A stretch of DNA of 64,000 nt from Pseudomonas viridiflava (GTDB lineage Bacteria > Pseudomonadota > Gammaproteobacteria > Pseudomonadales > Pseudomonadaceae), in the NCBI RefSeq assembly GCF_900580865.1, contig NZ_UTBZ01000168.1, forward strand, positions 62,001 through 126,000, given 5' to 3'. The notes under the pieces were generated by a model. The model was not told the origin of the DNA. It saw only the letters and a list, made by a program, of their open reading frames with translations, and made no database searches. Positions 26,875 to 34,586 of this stretch are shown here, piece by piece. Position 1 is the stretch's first letter. Each line of letters begins with the position of its first letter. The translations under genes and the position numbers were made by a program.

Positions 26875-28173
26875 TCAGGAATGCGCTGGCACGGCGCGCG
26901 TGGCAACGGCTTTGGCGACGACGCGATCACTGGCGCCGGGCTTGAGAAAAATCGTCAGCACCACCGACAGCAGCAACGCGCCGCTCATCAGCAGATACGA
27001 AGCGCCGGGCGAGCCGGTGGAGCTGTTCAGGTAACCGACCAGATACGAGCCGCCGAACGAACCCAGCGCGCCCATGCTGTTGATCAGCGCCATCGCACCG
27101 CCGGCGACGTTGGCCGGGAGAATCTCCGGGACGATGGCAAAGAACGGCCCGTAAGGCGCGTACATGCACGCGCCGGCAATCACCAGCAGCGTGTACGACC
27201 ACCAGAAATGTTCAGCGCCCAGTGCGTAGGAACCGTAAAACGCGATGGAAGCAATCAGCAGCGGTGGCCAGACGAAGCGTTTGCGCTTCTGCAACTTGTC
27301 CGAGCCCCACGACACCACGAGCATGCCGATCACCGCCGCCAGATACGGCAGCGCCGACAGCCAGCCGGCCTCGATCATGTCCATTTGCGCGCCGGCCTTG
27401 AGGATCGACGGCAGCCACAACACAAAGCCGTAAACGCCGATGCTCCAGCAGAAAAACTGCAACGCCAGAATGATCACCTTCGGCGAACGGAAGGCCTCGG
27501 CGTAGTTCTTCACCGCTTTGATGCCGACCTGTTCGGCCGCCAGAGCACTTTCCAGATCCTGTTTTTCCTGATCACTGAGCCACTTGGCCTGCGCCGGACG
27601 ATCATCGGCCAGGCGCCACCAGATAAATGCCCAGAGCACCGCCGGCAGGCCTTCAATGATGAACATCCAGCGCCAGCTGAAATGCTGCACCAGATAACCC
27701 GAAACCACCGACATCCACAGCATGGTCACCGGGTTGCCGAGGATCAGAAAAGTGTTGGCGCGCGAGCGTTCGGCACGGGTGAACCAATGGCACAGATAGA
27801 CCAGCATGGCTGGCATGACAGCGGCTTCGACCACGCCGAGCATGAAGCGAATGACGATCAGCCAATAGGCATTGGAGACCACGCCGGTCAACGTGGCGAG
27901 ACCGCCCCAGAGAATCAGGCTGACGAAAATCAGCTTCTTCACGCTGTGTTTTTGCGCGTAGATCGCACCCGGCACCTGGAAGAAGAAGTAACCGAGAAAG
28001 AACAGCGCGCCGAGCAGCGACGACAGGCCCGGGGTGATCATCAGGTCTTCGGCCATGCCCGATGCGGCGGCGAAGCCGTAGTTGGCGCGATCGAGATACG
28101 CCAGGCTGTAGGTGATGAACACAATCGGCATGATGTACCACCAGCGGCGGGTGGCGAGGGTTGCGGTTTTCAT
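26875..28173 (-). CDS. kguT: 2-Ketogluconate transporter (MFS)
   Basis: A 432-residue, 12-helix MFS carrier of the anion:cation symporter family (RRWWYIMPIVFITYSLAYLD, RANYGFAAASGMAEDL) that imports 2-ketogluconate across the inner membrane. It lies directly before kguD (13-base gap) and after kguK, in the order known for P. aeruginosa and P. putida. A REPIN lies just upstream, inside the 3' end of kguK. Confidence 0.92.
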   Translation of the reverse strand: MKTATLATRRWWYIMPIVFITYSLAYLDRANYGFAAASGMAEDLMITPGLSSLLGALFFLGYFFFQVPGAIYAQKHSVKKLIFVSLILWGGLATLTGVVSNAYWLIVIRFMLGVVEAAVMPAMLVYLCHWFTRAERSRANTFLILGNPVTMLWMSVVSGYLVQHFSWRWMFIIEGLPAVLWAFIWWRLADDRPAQAKWLSDQEKQDLESALAAEQVGIKAVKNYAEAFRSPKVIILALQFFCWSIGVYGFVLWLPSILKAGAQMDMIEAGWLSALPYLAAVIGMLVVSWGSDKLQKRKRFVWPPLLIASIAFYGSYALGAEHFWWSYTLLVIAGACMYAPYGPFFAIVPEILPANVAGGAMALINSMGALGSFGGSYLVGYLNSSTGSPGASYLLMSGALLLSVVLTIFLKPGASDRVVAKAVATRAVPAHS

Positions 28174-28221
28174 GGGTCTTGCTCCTGAGCTTGTTGTTTT
28201 TGTCGCAGCAGGTTCAATTGA

Positions 28222-29250
28222 TCAGTTGTCTGTGACGGCCCCATCGCGAGCAGGCTCACTCCTACATTTGAAATGCGTTCCCTTGTAGGAGTGAGCCTGC
28301 TCGCGATCGGCGCCTTCGAATCCAGTGAGGAGTTCAGCCCGGGTCGGCAATCCCTCCATATCCCCGCGACTCTGCACCGCCCGACTGCCAATCCAGTTCG
28401 CACGCTGCACCGCTTCGGCAAAACTCTGCTGCTCCAGCAGGGCGCTGATCATCCCCACCGCAAAGCCGTCACCGGCACCGACCGTATCGACGACATTGGC
28501 AACCGGCACACCGGCGACAAATCCCGACGCCAGATGCGTGCGGTAATAAGCACCCTGCGGGCCAAGTTTGATCGCCACCGCTTCGGCACCTTGATCGAGA
28601 TAGAACGCAGCAATGTCCGCCGGGTCTTCGAAACCGGTCAGCAAACGGCCTTCACTCAAACCCGGCAGCACCCAATGGGCGAGGGTGGCGAGGCGGTTGA
28701 TCTCGGTGATCATTTCGCGCTCGCTGGTCCACAGGCTCGGGCGCAGATTGGGGTCGAAGGACACGCTGCGCCCGCCATTGCGCATGCGCGTCATCAGTTC
28801 GCAAGACATCTCCCGCGCCGAAGCCGAGAGCGCCGGTGGAATGCCAGTGGCGTGCAGATGGCGGGCGCTCAGCAGGCTTGTCGAGATCGACTGTGGCGAC
28901 AGGTGACTGGCCGCAGAACCACGACGGAAATACTCGACCTGCGGGTCGCTGCCATCGTCATTGCGCGATTTGAACTGGAAACCGGTCGGGTGCTGTTTAT
29001 CGACGTCGACGTGACTGCAATCCAGACCCTCCTTGATCAAGGTCTCGACCACAAAACGCCCGAGCGAATCATTGCCGACCCGGCTCAGCCACGCGACGTT
29101 GAAACCCAGGCGCGACAGCCCGATCGCCACGTTGCTGTCAGCACCGGCGATGCGTTTGTGAAAGTGTTCGACCGTTGCCAGATCACCGGTCTGTTCGGCG
29201 ACCAGCATCGCCATGGTTTCGCCGAACGAGAGAATATCGATCTCAGACAT
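28222..29250 (-). CDS. kguK: 2-Ketogluconate kinase, C-terminus extended by a REPIN
   Basis: KguK is the PfkB-family kinase that phosphorylates imported 2-ketogluconate. The protein is 342 residues: FGETMAMLVAEQTGDLATVE at the start, the sugar-binding region AGADSNVAIGLSRLG (about 34-48) and the signature DTVGAGDGFAVGMI carrying the catalytic Asp (about 260). Sequence typical of the family seems to stop near LLTGFE (about residue 312). The remaining 30 or so residues (GADREQAHSYKGTHFKCRSE and beyond) are encoded by the REPIN at 28238-28314. The start ATG overlaps the kguE end by 8 bases. Confidence 0.92.
   Translation of the reverse strand: MSEIDILSFGETMAMLVAEQTGDLATVEHFHKRIAGADSNVAIGLSRLGFNVAWLSRVGNDSLGRFVVETLIKEGLDCSHVDVDKQHPTGFQFKSRNDDGSDPQVEYFRRGSAASHLSPQSISTSLLSARHLHATGIPPALSASAREMSCELMTRMRNGGRSVSFDPNLRPSLWTSEREMITEINRLATLAHWVLPGLSEGRLLTGFEDPADIAAFYLDQGAEAVAIKLGPQGAYYRTHLASGFVAGVPVANVVDTVGAGDGFAVGMISALLEQQSFAEAVQRANWIGSRAVQSRGDMEGLPTRAELLTGFEGADREQAHSYKGTHFKCRSEPARDGAVTDN
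28238..28314. repeat. REPIN inside the 3' end of kguK
   Basis: Inverted cores ATCGCGAGCAGGCTCACTCC and GGAGTGAGCCTGCTCGCGAT (a TAGGAGTGAGC variant of the REP) with about 25 bases between. It lies wholly inside the kguK frame, which passes through it without a stop for 25 codons. Confidence 0.88.
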
Positions 29251-30025
29251 GAGCAGGCTCCAGACGGGATTGGCCGAGGCGGGCGAGGGCGGCGACGTGC
29301 TCAGTGGTCAGTTGCACCAGATCATCGCCCTGCAACGGGTATTCGGCCGCGCGCATAACGCCTTGGGCCATGTGTCGCAGCAGTTGTTCCCACAGATGCA
29401 AGTCGCTGACAGCAGGCGGCACCGCAACCAGTTTGCCGTCGGCGCGACGAGCCACGGCTTTGCAGTGCACATAGCCGACATGCCGGCCGAGTAAACGCGC
29501 GGCGCTGGCGGCGGACTGGTCCTGCCACTGCCAGTTGCCGATGTCGAAAGTCATCCTGATCGGCAGGTTGTGCTGCTCGACGGCGGCGAAGAAGCGCTGA
29601 AACGGTTCGATGCGTCCGCCGTGCAAGGTCTGGTCGTTTTCCACCAGCAACTGCACCGGGGTGTGCTTCAAACGTTCGGCCAGGGCTTGCAGATCGTTGG
29701 TGTCGGTAAAGTAGCCGAGGGAGACTTTCAGCCATTTCGAACCGAACGCTTCGGCCTGCTGCAGCGCGGTGATCAACTCGGGATTGGGCTGCGCCTGCCC
29801 GGCCAGCCACAGTTCGGTGGGCGAGGAATAGATGCTTTGCAGGCCCTGCGCCTGAGTGGCCTCGGCCAGTTGCGCAGGGTCTTCACGCGTCAGCAGCTCT
29901 TCGCGCCACTCGATGCGATTGGCCCCGGCCGCAGCCAGAACATCGATAAAAGAAGCTTGCCCGCGCTGGCGCACAAGCTCGGCGCCGTAGCTGGACAGAC
30001 TGATGGAAACGGCGGGTTTATTCAT
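29243..30025 (-). CDS. kguE: 2-Ketogluconate operon epimerase-like protein
   Basis: KguE is the first gene of the 2-ketogluconate operon and is a TIM-barrel sugar phosphate isomerase/epimerase-like protein whose exact step is not settled. The 260-residue product shows the family elements: VENDQTLHGG and MTFDIGNWQWQ metal-ligand regions, and VGYVHCKAVARR. Start ATG 30025 (MNKPAVSISLSSYG) lies 14 bases from a perfect PtxS operator. It overlaps kguK by 8 bases, indicating translational coupling. Confidence 0.9.
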   Translation of the reverse strand: MNKPAVSISLSSYGAELVRQRGQASFIDVLAAAGANRIEWREELLTREDPAQLAEATQAQGLQSIYSSPTELWLAGQAQPNPELITALQQAEAFGSKWLKVSLGYFTDTNDLQALAERLKHTPVQLLVENDQTLHGGRIEPFQRFFAAVEQHNLPIRMTFDIGNWQWQDQSAASAARLLGRHVGYVHCKAVARRADGKLVAVPPAVSDLHLWEQLLRHMAQGVMRAAEYPLQGDDLVQLTTEHVAALARLGQSRLEPAHV

Positions 30026-30038
30026 TGTTATTGACCTC

Positions 30039-30052
30039 TGAAACCGGTTTCA
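30039..30052. promoter_or_regulatory. PtxS operator upstream of kguE
   Basis: TGAAACCGGTTTCA is a perfect 14-bp palindrome and is the PtxS operator described in P. aeruginosa and P. putida. It lies just before kguE, consistent with repression of the kgu operon relieved by 2-ketogluconate. Confidence 0.93.
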
Positions 30053-30091
30053 TTTTTGTTCAAAAAAATATCAAATGTTCTGTGTTGTCCT

Positions 30092-30186
30092 TTCGGACGC
30101 CTTCGCGAGCAGGTCGAATCGTCGCACCGTCGCTCCCACATTTAGAAGGTGGTCACCTGTGGGAGCGAGCCTGCTCGCGAAGGCGT
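30092..30186. repeat. REPIN with an interrupted left arm
   Basis: The right REP is standard (GTGGGAGCGAGCCTGCTCGC). The left REP reads GCGAGCAGG, then about 16 extra bases (TCGAATCGTCGCACCG), then TCGCTCCCAC. Everything else matches a normal REPIN. It separates ptxS from kguE. Confidence 0.85.
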
Positions 30187-30190
30187 CAGC

Positions 30191-31219
30191 TCAAACACCA
30201 CCAACCTCACGGGTTGACCCACGCTTTACCAGCACCGGCGCAAAATCCACCACCCGCGCCACCTCGTCATCCCCACGCAAGCGCTTGAGCAGACACTCAA
30301 ACGCCCGCGCACCAATCTCTGCCGTCGGCTGAGCCAGCGCGGTAATCCCGCTGCCCACCAACGGATACCAATCCAGATCATCCAGGGCAATCAGCCCGAC
30401 ATCCTCGAACAACCGGCAACCCATCTGGCGCAACGCAGTTGTCGTGGCCAGCGCCGCCACGCCATTGGCGCAAAACAGCGCTTTCGGGCCGTTACCGGGG
30501 GTGTTTAAAAAGGTTTGCAGTTGCGCACTCAGATCATCGCCGGTTTCCAGCACCGCCCCGACCAGCTCCGCGCGCTGAGCAATCTGCGCCTGAAAACTGC
30601 TGACCCGTTCAATCCGCGAACTGGTGCCGTCATAGGGTTCAGTCACCAGCACCAGATCCCGATAACCACGCTGCTCCAGATGCGCGAGCGCCATCTCCAC
30701 CGCTTGCGGGTTATTCAGCCCGACCATGTCGCTGTCCAGCCCGTCGACCTTGCGATCCACCAGCACCAGCGGCATCTCGCGGCGCAACTCATGCAACTCG
30801 TCACGATGATGGCCCAGCGTGTTCACGATCAGCCCTTCGATGTTGTACGAGCGCAACAGCGCCAGATGCTGGCGTTCCTGCTCGTCATCACGGTCGGTGT
30901 TGCACACCACCAGGCTGTAGCCGTGCGCACGGCAGGCGGTTTCCACCCCGTGCATCACGGCAATCGAATAAGGGTTACGGATATCGGCCACCAGCATGCC
31001 GATCAGGCGCGTGCGCCCGCGTTTCAGACCGCGGGCCATCTGGTTGGGGCGGTAGCCGAGTTCGCTGATCGCTTGCTCGATGCGCAGGGCAATGGCATCG
31101 GAGAGCAGGGCGCGATCATCGCCGATGAAGCGCGAGACGCTGGCCTTGGACACGCCGGCGCGTTCGGCGACGTCGAGCATGGTCACGCGGCTGCGCTGGG
31201 CGGCGGAGAAGTCGTTCAT
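30191..31219 (-). CDS. ptxS: 2-Ketogluconate-responsive repressor PtxS
   Basis: PtxS is a LacI-family repressor of the kgu operon and of its own gene, released by 2-ketogluconate. The 342-residue protein has the LacI headpiece (TMLDVAERAGVSKASVSRFI, then LGYRPNQMARGLKRGRT hinge region) and a periplasmic-binding-like effector domain. It lies upstream of kguE on the same strand, with a perfect operator on each side of the gene. In P. aeruginosa the divergent neighbour is ptxR; here an accessory block replaces it. Confidence 0.93.
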   Translation of the reverse strand: MNDFSAAQRSRVTMLDVAERAGVSKASVSRFIGDDRALLSDAIALRIEQAISELGYRPNQMARGLKRGRTRLIGMLVADIRNPYSIAVMHGVETACRAHGYSLVVCNTDRDDEQERQHLALLRSYNIEGLIVNTLGHHRDELHELRREMPLVLVDRKVDGLDSDMVGLNNPQAVEMALAHLEQRGYRDLVLVTEPYDGTSSRIERVSSFQAQIAQRAELVGAVLETGDDLSAQLQTFLNTPGNGPKALFCANGVAALATTTALRQMGCRLFEDVGLIALDDLDWYPLVGSGITALAQPTAEIGARAFECLLKRLRGDDEVARVVDFAPVLVKRGSTREVGGV

Positions 31220-31248
31220 AAATGAACCTTGTTGTTATAGGAATGCGC

Positions 31249-31262
31249 TGAAACCGGTTTCA
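31249..31262. promoter_or_regulatory. PtxS operator upstream of ptxS
   Basis: A second perfect TGAAACCGGTTTCA palindrome lies 30 bases before the ptxS start, consistent with autoregulation. Confidence 0.92.
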
Positions 31263-31338
31263 GGAGATCCGATTTGCAGGAAAGTCGTCAAGCGATTTTA
31301 TCTGCTGACAGGGCGATATTCCGACAGGCGGTCGAAAT

Positions 31339-31358
31339 ACCTGTCAGATATGACAGTA
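31339..31358. promoter_or_regulatory. lux-box-like palindrome before the 31,436 gene
   Basis: ACCTGTCAGATATGACAGTA contains the perfect inverted repeat CTGTCA-GATA-TGACAG, a CT-N12-AG arrangement as in LuxR-type boxes. It ends 77 bases before the start codon. Closely related sites stand at similar distances before the genes at 37,382 and 49,100. Confidence 0.55.
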
Positions 31359-31435
31359 GGCAAGAAGTCTGACACGACGTTTAATCGGACCGAGGCTTTT
31401 CATCAATTCCAATAGGTATTAAGGGGCTTTGACGT

Positions 31436-32239
31436 ATGTCTAATCGAGGGCCGCTAAACTTTAATCCACCGAGAGTCATCGGTGTAGAAGATGCCGATAT
31501 TGACCCGGACGGATATATCCCGCTGGATTTGTTACTGGCAGGAATCGACGTGGTCATTCCCCTGTGGCCCAGTTACGCAACGCTGCCTGATGATAGGGAT
31601 ATTTTAACGGTTTACTTTGATCAGCCAGGGCAGCCGCTGTTCAAGATCGAAAATATCTACACAGCAGCGGACATCCAGCCAGAATTTATTATTCGTATCG
31701 ATGCGAGCTTTCTGCAGGTTAACGGTGTTGGTCAGTTGCGCTACGAGGTTTTGGATACTGCGGATCAACTCTCACGGTCAGATCCTCGCAATCTGACAAT
31801 TGATCACACCCCCATTCCACGAGATCTCGAGGAGCCGGATTGCCCCGATAAAAATTTCCACGGATATCTGAACTGCGACACAGATCCGCCTTTATGGGAG
31901 GGCGTTAGAGTATCTGTTCCCCCCTTGTCGGGATTCAAAGCTGGAGATCGAGTTGAGTTGCTTTGGAGAGGTTATCCAAGTTTAAACGGAAGTAATGTGG
32001 AGTACGTTAGGGCTCGCAAGAAAAGTATCCGTTTTCCACTGAGCGAGAATGATATAAAAGACGGGTACTCACTGGTGATCGAGCCTTACGATGTTCATAT
32101 AAAACCCATGGTGAAGAACTCTTCAGCGGTCGTTCAGTATCGAGTTTTTCGTGGCCGGAGACTCATTGGAGTCTCCAAAATCAGAGTGGTTAAAATTGAT
32201 CGAATAATAACTGGCGAGGAACTTCCATGTGGGCCGTAA
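31436..32239 (+). CDS. Hypothetical beta-rich protein
   Basis: A 267-residue protein of no family I can name. No signal peptide or membrane segment is visible. It is rich in Asp, Pro, Val and Tyr and reads as two beta-sandwich-like modules: residues about 30-125 and about 135-255 (VRVSVPPLSGFKAGDRVELL, YRVFRGRRLIGVSKIRV). The second resembles modules in the next gene (FNMFRGVRPLADSKVEIDV), so the two are related. AAGGGG lies 10 bases before the ATG. Base composition is richer in A/T than the ptxS side. It is preceded by a lux-box-like palindrome. Confidence 0.75.
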   Translation: MSNRGPLNFNPPRVIGVEDADIDPDGYIPLDLLLAGIDVVIPLWPSYATLPDDRDILTVYFDQPGQPLFKIENIYTAADIQPEFIIRIDASFLQVNGVGQLRYEVLDTADQLSRSDPRNLTIDHTPIPRDLEEPDCPDKNFHGYLNCDTDPPLWEGVRVSVPPLSGFKAGDRVELLWRGYPSLNGSNVEYVRARKKSIRFPLSENDIKDGYSLVIEPYDVHIKPMVKNSSAVVQYRVFRGRRLIGVSKIRVVKIDRIITGEELPCGP

Positions 32240-32326
32240 AATATTGGGCGAAAGTGGTAAGCAATAAATGCGGGACAACCAAGTAACTAGAAGATTTTCC
32301 TGAAATGCAAACGTATGGAGAGAATC

Positions 32327-34378
32327 ATGAACGCTATAGTTAAAAGGGCACAACTGTCCAGGCTGGCGGCGCTGAAAGCAAGGTCCACCGTGCATAACGC
32401 TGTTGATGCTGATCCGCCATTGGCTGTTACATTCCCTCAGCAAACACTGCTTCCTGATTTGCGCATCCCGATTGCTTCTCTTAACGGTGATTTGGAATAT
32501 GTTGTACCACAGCCGGCATCTGAGGAAGACGATGATTCATTTCAACCACAGATTCGAATAGCAGGTACGACGAATTGGCTGGACGTTGTTGATTCAGCCG
32601 ATGAACACTTTCCGCATATTATTCCCGGTGCGGTCACTGGTCGAGACTGGACGGTGCCCTACAAGATTCGACGCAGCTTGTTTAGAGAGGAGCTTACGCC
32701 CGAAGCGCCTACCCAATGGGAGTTCCGGTATGTTTTCTTTTCTGGCGGTATTAATGATGTCGCATCCAGTACCGCTACCTTCGCCATCGATCTTACACCG
32801 CCCTACAAAGTAAAAACCCCGCCCGGCTCCGACCGAAACCCCGGAGCGCCTACATGGCCTGCCGATTTAGGGCCGACTGTTCCCATTGATGAAGCCTACC
32901 TCGAAGGTAAAACCCATATCATCGTCAAGCCCGCGATTCCCGCAAACTACGAGGCAACTGACGTTTACAGATTTTTCTTCGGGCCTGCGCCGGATCCCGG
33001 CCGCGATACTCCCGTATTTAATGATGTACTGTCGGCGGCTCGGGAAGCTGCAATTGCAATCAAAGTGTTTGTCGATGCCGCTGATGGTCCTCATCAGCTT
33101 ATTTATGTGTCCAAAGATCTGCCGGGAAATGAAGGGCGCCGATCAAACTTCAGTCAGCGTACCGTTCAACATGCCAAGGATCCCGATCCCGTTACGGTGG
33201 TGCCACCGATTGTCACGCTGGCAAATGGTACCAATGGCGACAACTTGATCGATCTTGCAGACACTCAGTTTGATTCTCAAGGTGTGGAGTTCAAGGTCAA
33301 AGTGCCTACTCCCAATGCTCCAGCGGATACGATTTCCGGCTACTGGGGGGGGCAACAGGTAGGCACCGAACAGCGCGTGGGTGCCAATACCGAACTGACG
33401 TTTTACGCCCCCTATGCTCTGGTTAAGCAGGTATACGGCGATACCGATGGCATCGTTAAAACCAATGTCAGTTTCAATATGTTTCGTGGTGTCCGTCCGT
33501 TGGCTGACTCAAAAGTTGAAATCGATGTTGATATTTCATATATCGGTCCGGATCCAATAACCATTGGTCTGGAGGCGCCAACGCTGAAGACAGCTGCGGG
33601 TACTGACAACGCAATCGAGGAGGGTGATTACGGAGATGACGCCATTACTGCGACTATCAAACTTTTTGCTGCCCCCCCGACAGAGGAAGGTTGGCTGATC
33701 GATCTGTTTTATGACGACATCCAGATTGGCGACCCCATTGCGTTAACAATAGGTCAAGAGGACACGGACATAACTCGTATCATTCCGTGGTCTGTTATTC
33801 AAAAGCAGGAAAGTGGGACCAAGGTTCTACGGTATACCCTCTACACTCCGGGTTCGAACAACCCAACTCCGTCGAGACCGAGGGATATCCCGGTCGATCC
33901 ATTCCCGATTGAAATGCTGGCGCCGGTAATCTTGGGGCTTGCGGGATCGGTAAGAAGGATTGGATGCTCTACCTTGAACTTCCCTACGGAGACTGTCCCA
34001 AATGATGGTACCGAGAGACGAAATTTGCTCGTTCGTGTATTGCCCAATACGTATACGGTCGATGGTGAAACCATTACTTTGAAGTATGAGGCATTTGAAC
34101 GGGCGGAGCCGACGAAACCTATTCCCAATACTGAGGCAACGGCGACTTACCCAATTTCGGGGACATTTCCTCCCGATGGTGCGCTTATCAATATTGGTGA
34201 TTACGAGGAAGATTTCAAACCGGCTCATATGCAACTTGCCAGGGTGACTTATTCCATTTCCCGCGGGGGAGCTGGTCAAAATCCGACACCAGACTCGCTG
34301 CCTGCTGAGAACACACTGGATCTGGATGACAGTCAAGGTCGTTATTGTGAGGACTTTGTTCCCGATCCAAATCCATGA
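32327..34378 (+). CDS. Hypothetical multi-module beta-rich repeat protein
   Basis: A 683-residue acidic protein without a signal peptide or membrane segment. It appears to be built of about five or six Ig-like modules of roughly 100 residues; ends of two modules align (YTLYTPGSNNPTPSRPRD and YSISRGGAGQNPTPDSLP), and a third has FNMFRGVRPLADSKVEI. GGAGAG lies 4 bases before ATG 32327. It follows the related 267-residue protein by 87 bases, so an operon is likely. Such repeat proteins in Pseudomonas are often called surface or adhesin-like, but the export route is not visible here. Function unknown. Confidence 0.75.
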   Translation: MNAIVKRAQLSRLAALKARSTVHNAVDADPPLAVTFPQQTLLPDLRIPIASLNGDLEYVVPQPASEEDDDSFQPQIRIAGTTNWLDVVDSADEHFPHIIPGAVTGRDWTVPYKIRRSLFREELTPEAPTQWEFRYVFFSGGINDVASSTATFAIDLTPPYKVKTPPGSDRNPGAPTWPADLGPTVPIDEAYLEGKTHIIVKPAIPANYEATDVYRFFFGPAPDPGRDTPVFNDVLSAAREAAIAIKVFVDAADGPHQLIYVSKDLPGNEGRRSNFSQRTVQHAKDPDPVTVVPPIVTLANGTNGDNLIDLADTQFDSQGVEFKVKVPTPNAPADTISGYWGGQQVGTEQRVGANTELTFYAPYALVKQVYGDTDGIVKTNVSFNMFRGVRPLADSKVEIDVDISYIGPDPITIGLEAPTLKTAAGTDNAIEEGDYGDDAITATIKLFAAPPTEEGWLIDLFYDDIQIGDPIALTIGQEDTDITRIIPWSVIQKQESGTKVLRYTLYTPGSNNPTPSRPRDIPVDPFPIEMLAPVILGLAGSVRRIGCSTLNFPTETVPNDGTERRNLLVRVLPNTYTVDGETITLKYEAFERAEPTKPIPNTEATATYPISGTFPPDGALINIGDYEEDFKPAHMQLARVTYSISRGGAGQNPTPDSLPAENTLDLDDSQGRYCEDFVPDPNP

Positions 34379-34586
34379 TCGGTGATTGTGGGGGGCGTGA
34401 TCGCAAAGTTTGTGACCGCCTCCCCCGATTACTGACATCTGGTATTCAATCTTTTAGCCCAAAAGAGTTTTCGCCAACTAACTGAGGATAAGTCCTACAT
34501 AAATTTATGAGTCTTCTCTATAGCCTTGCGCCCCTCCAGGAATGGCTACGACTGCCATTTCACCAGTCATACAGCAGGTATTTACT

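Noticed and set aside
26626..28188. A 520-codon open frame antisense to kguT
   Set aside because: His/Gln/Arg-rich translation typical of the antisense of a membrane protein; kguT is certain on the other strand.
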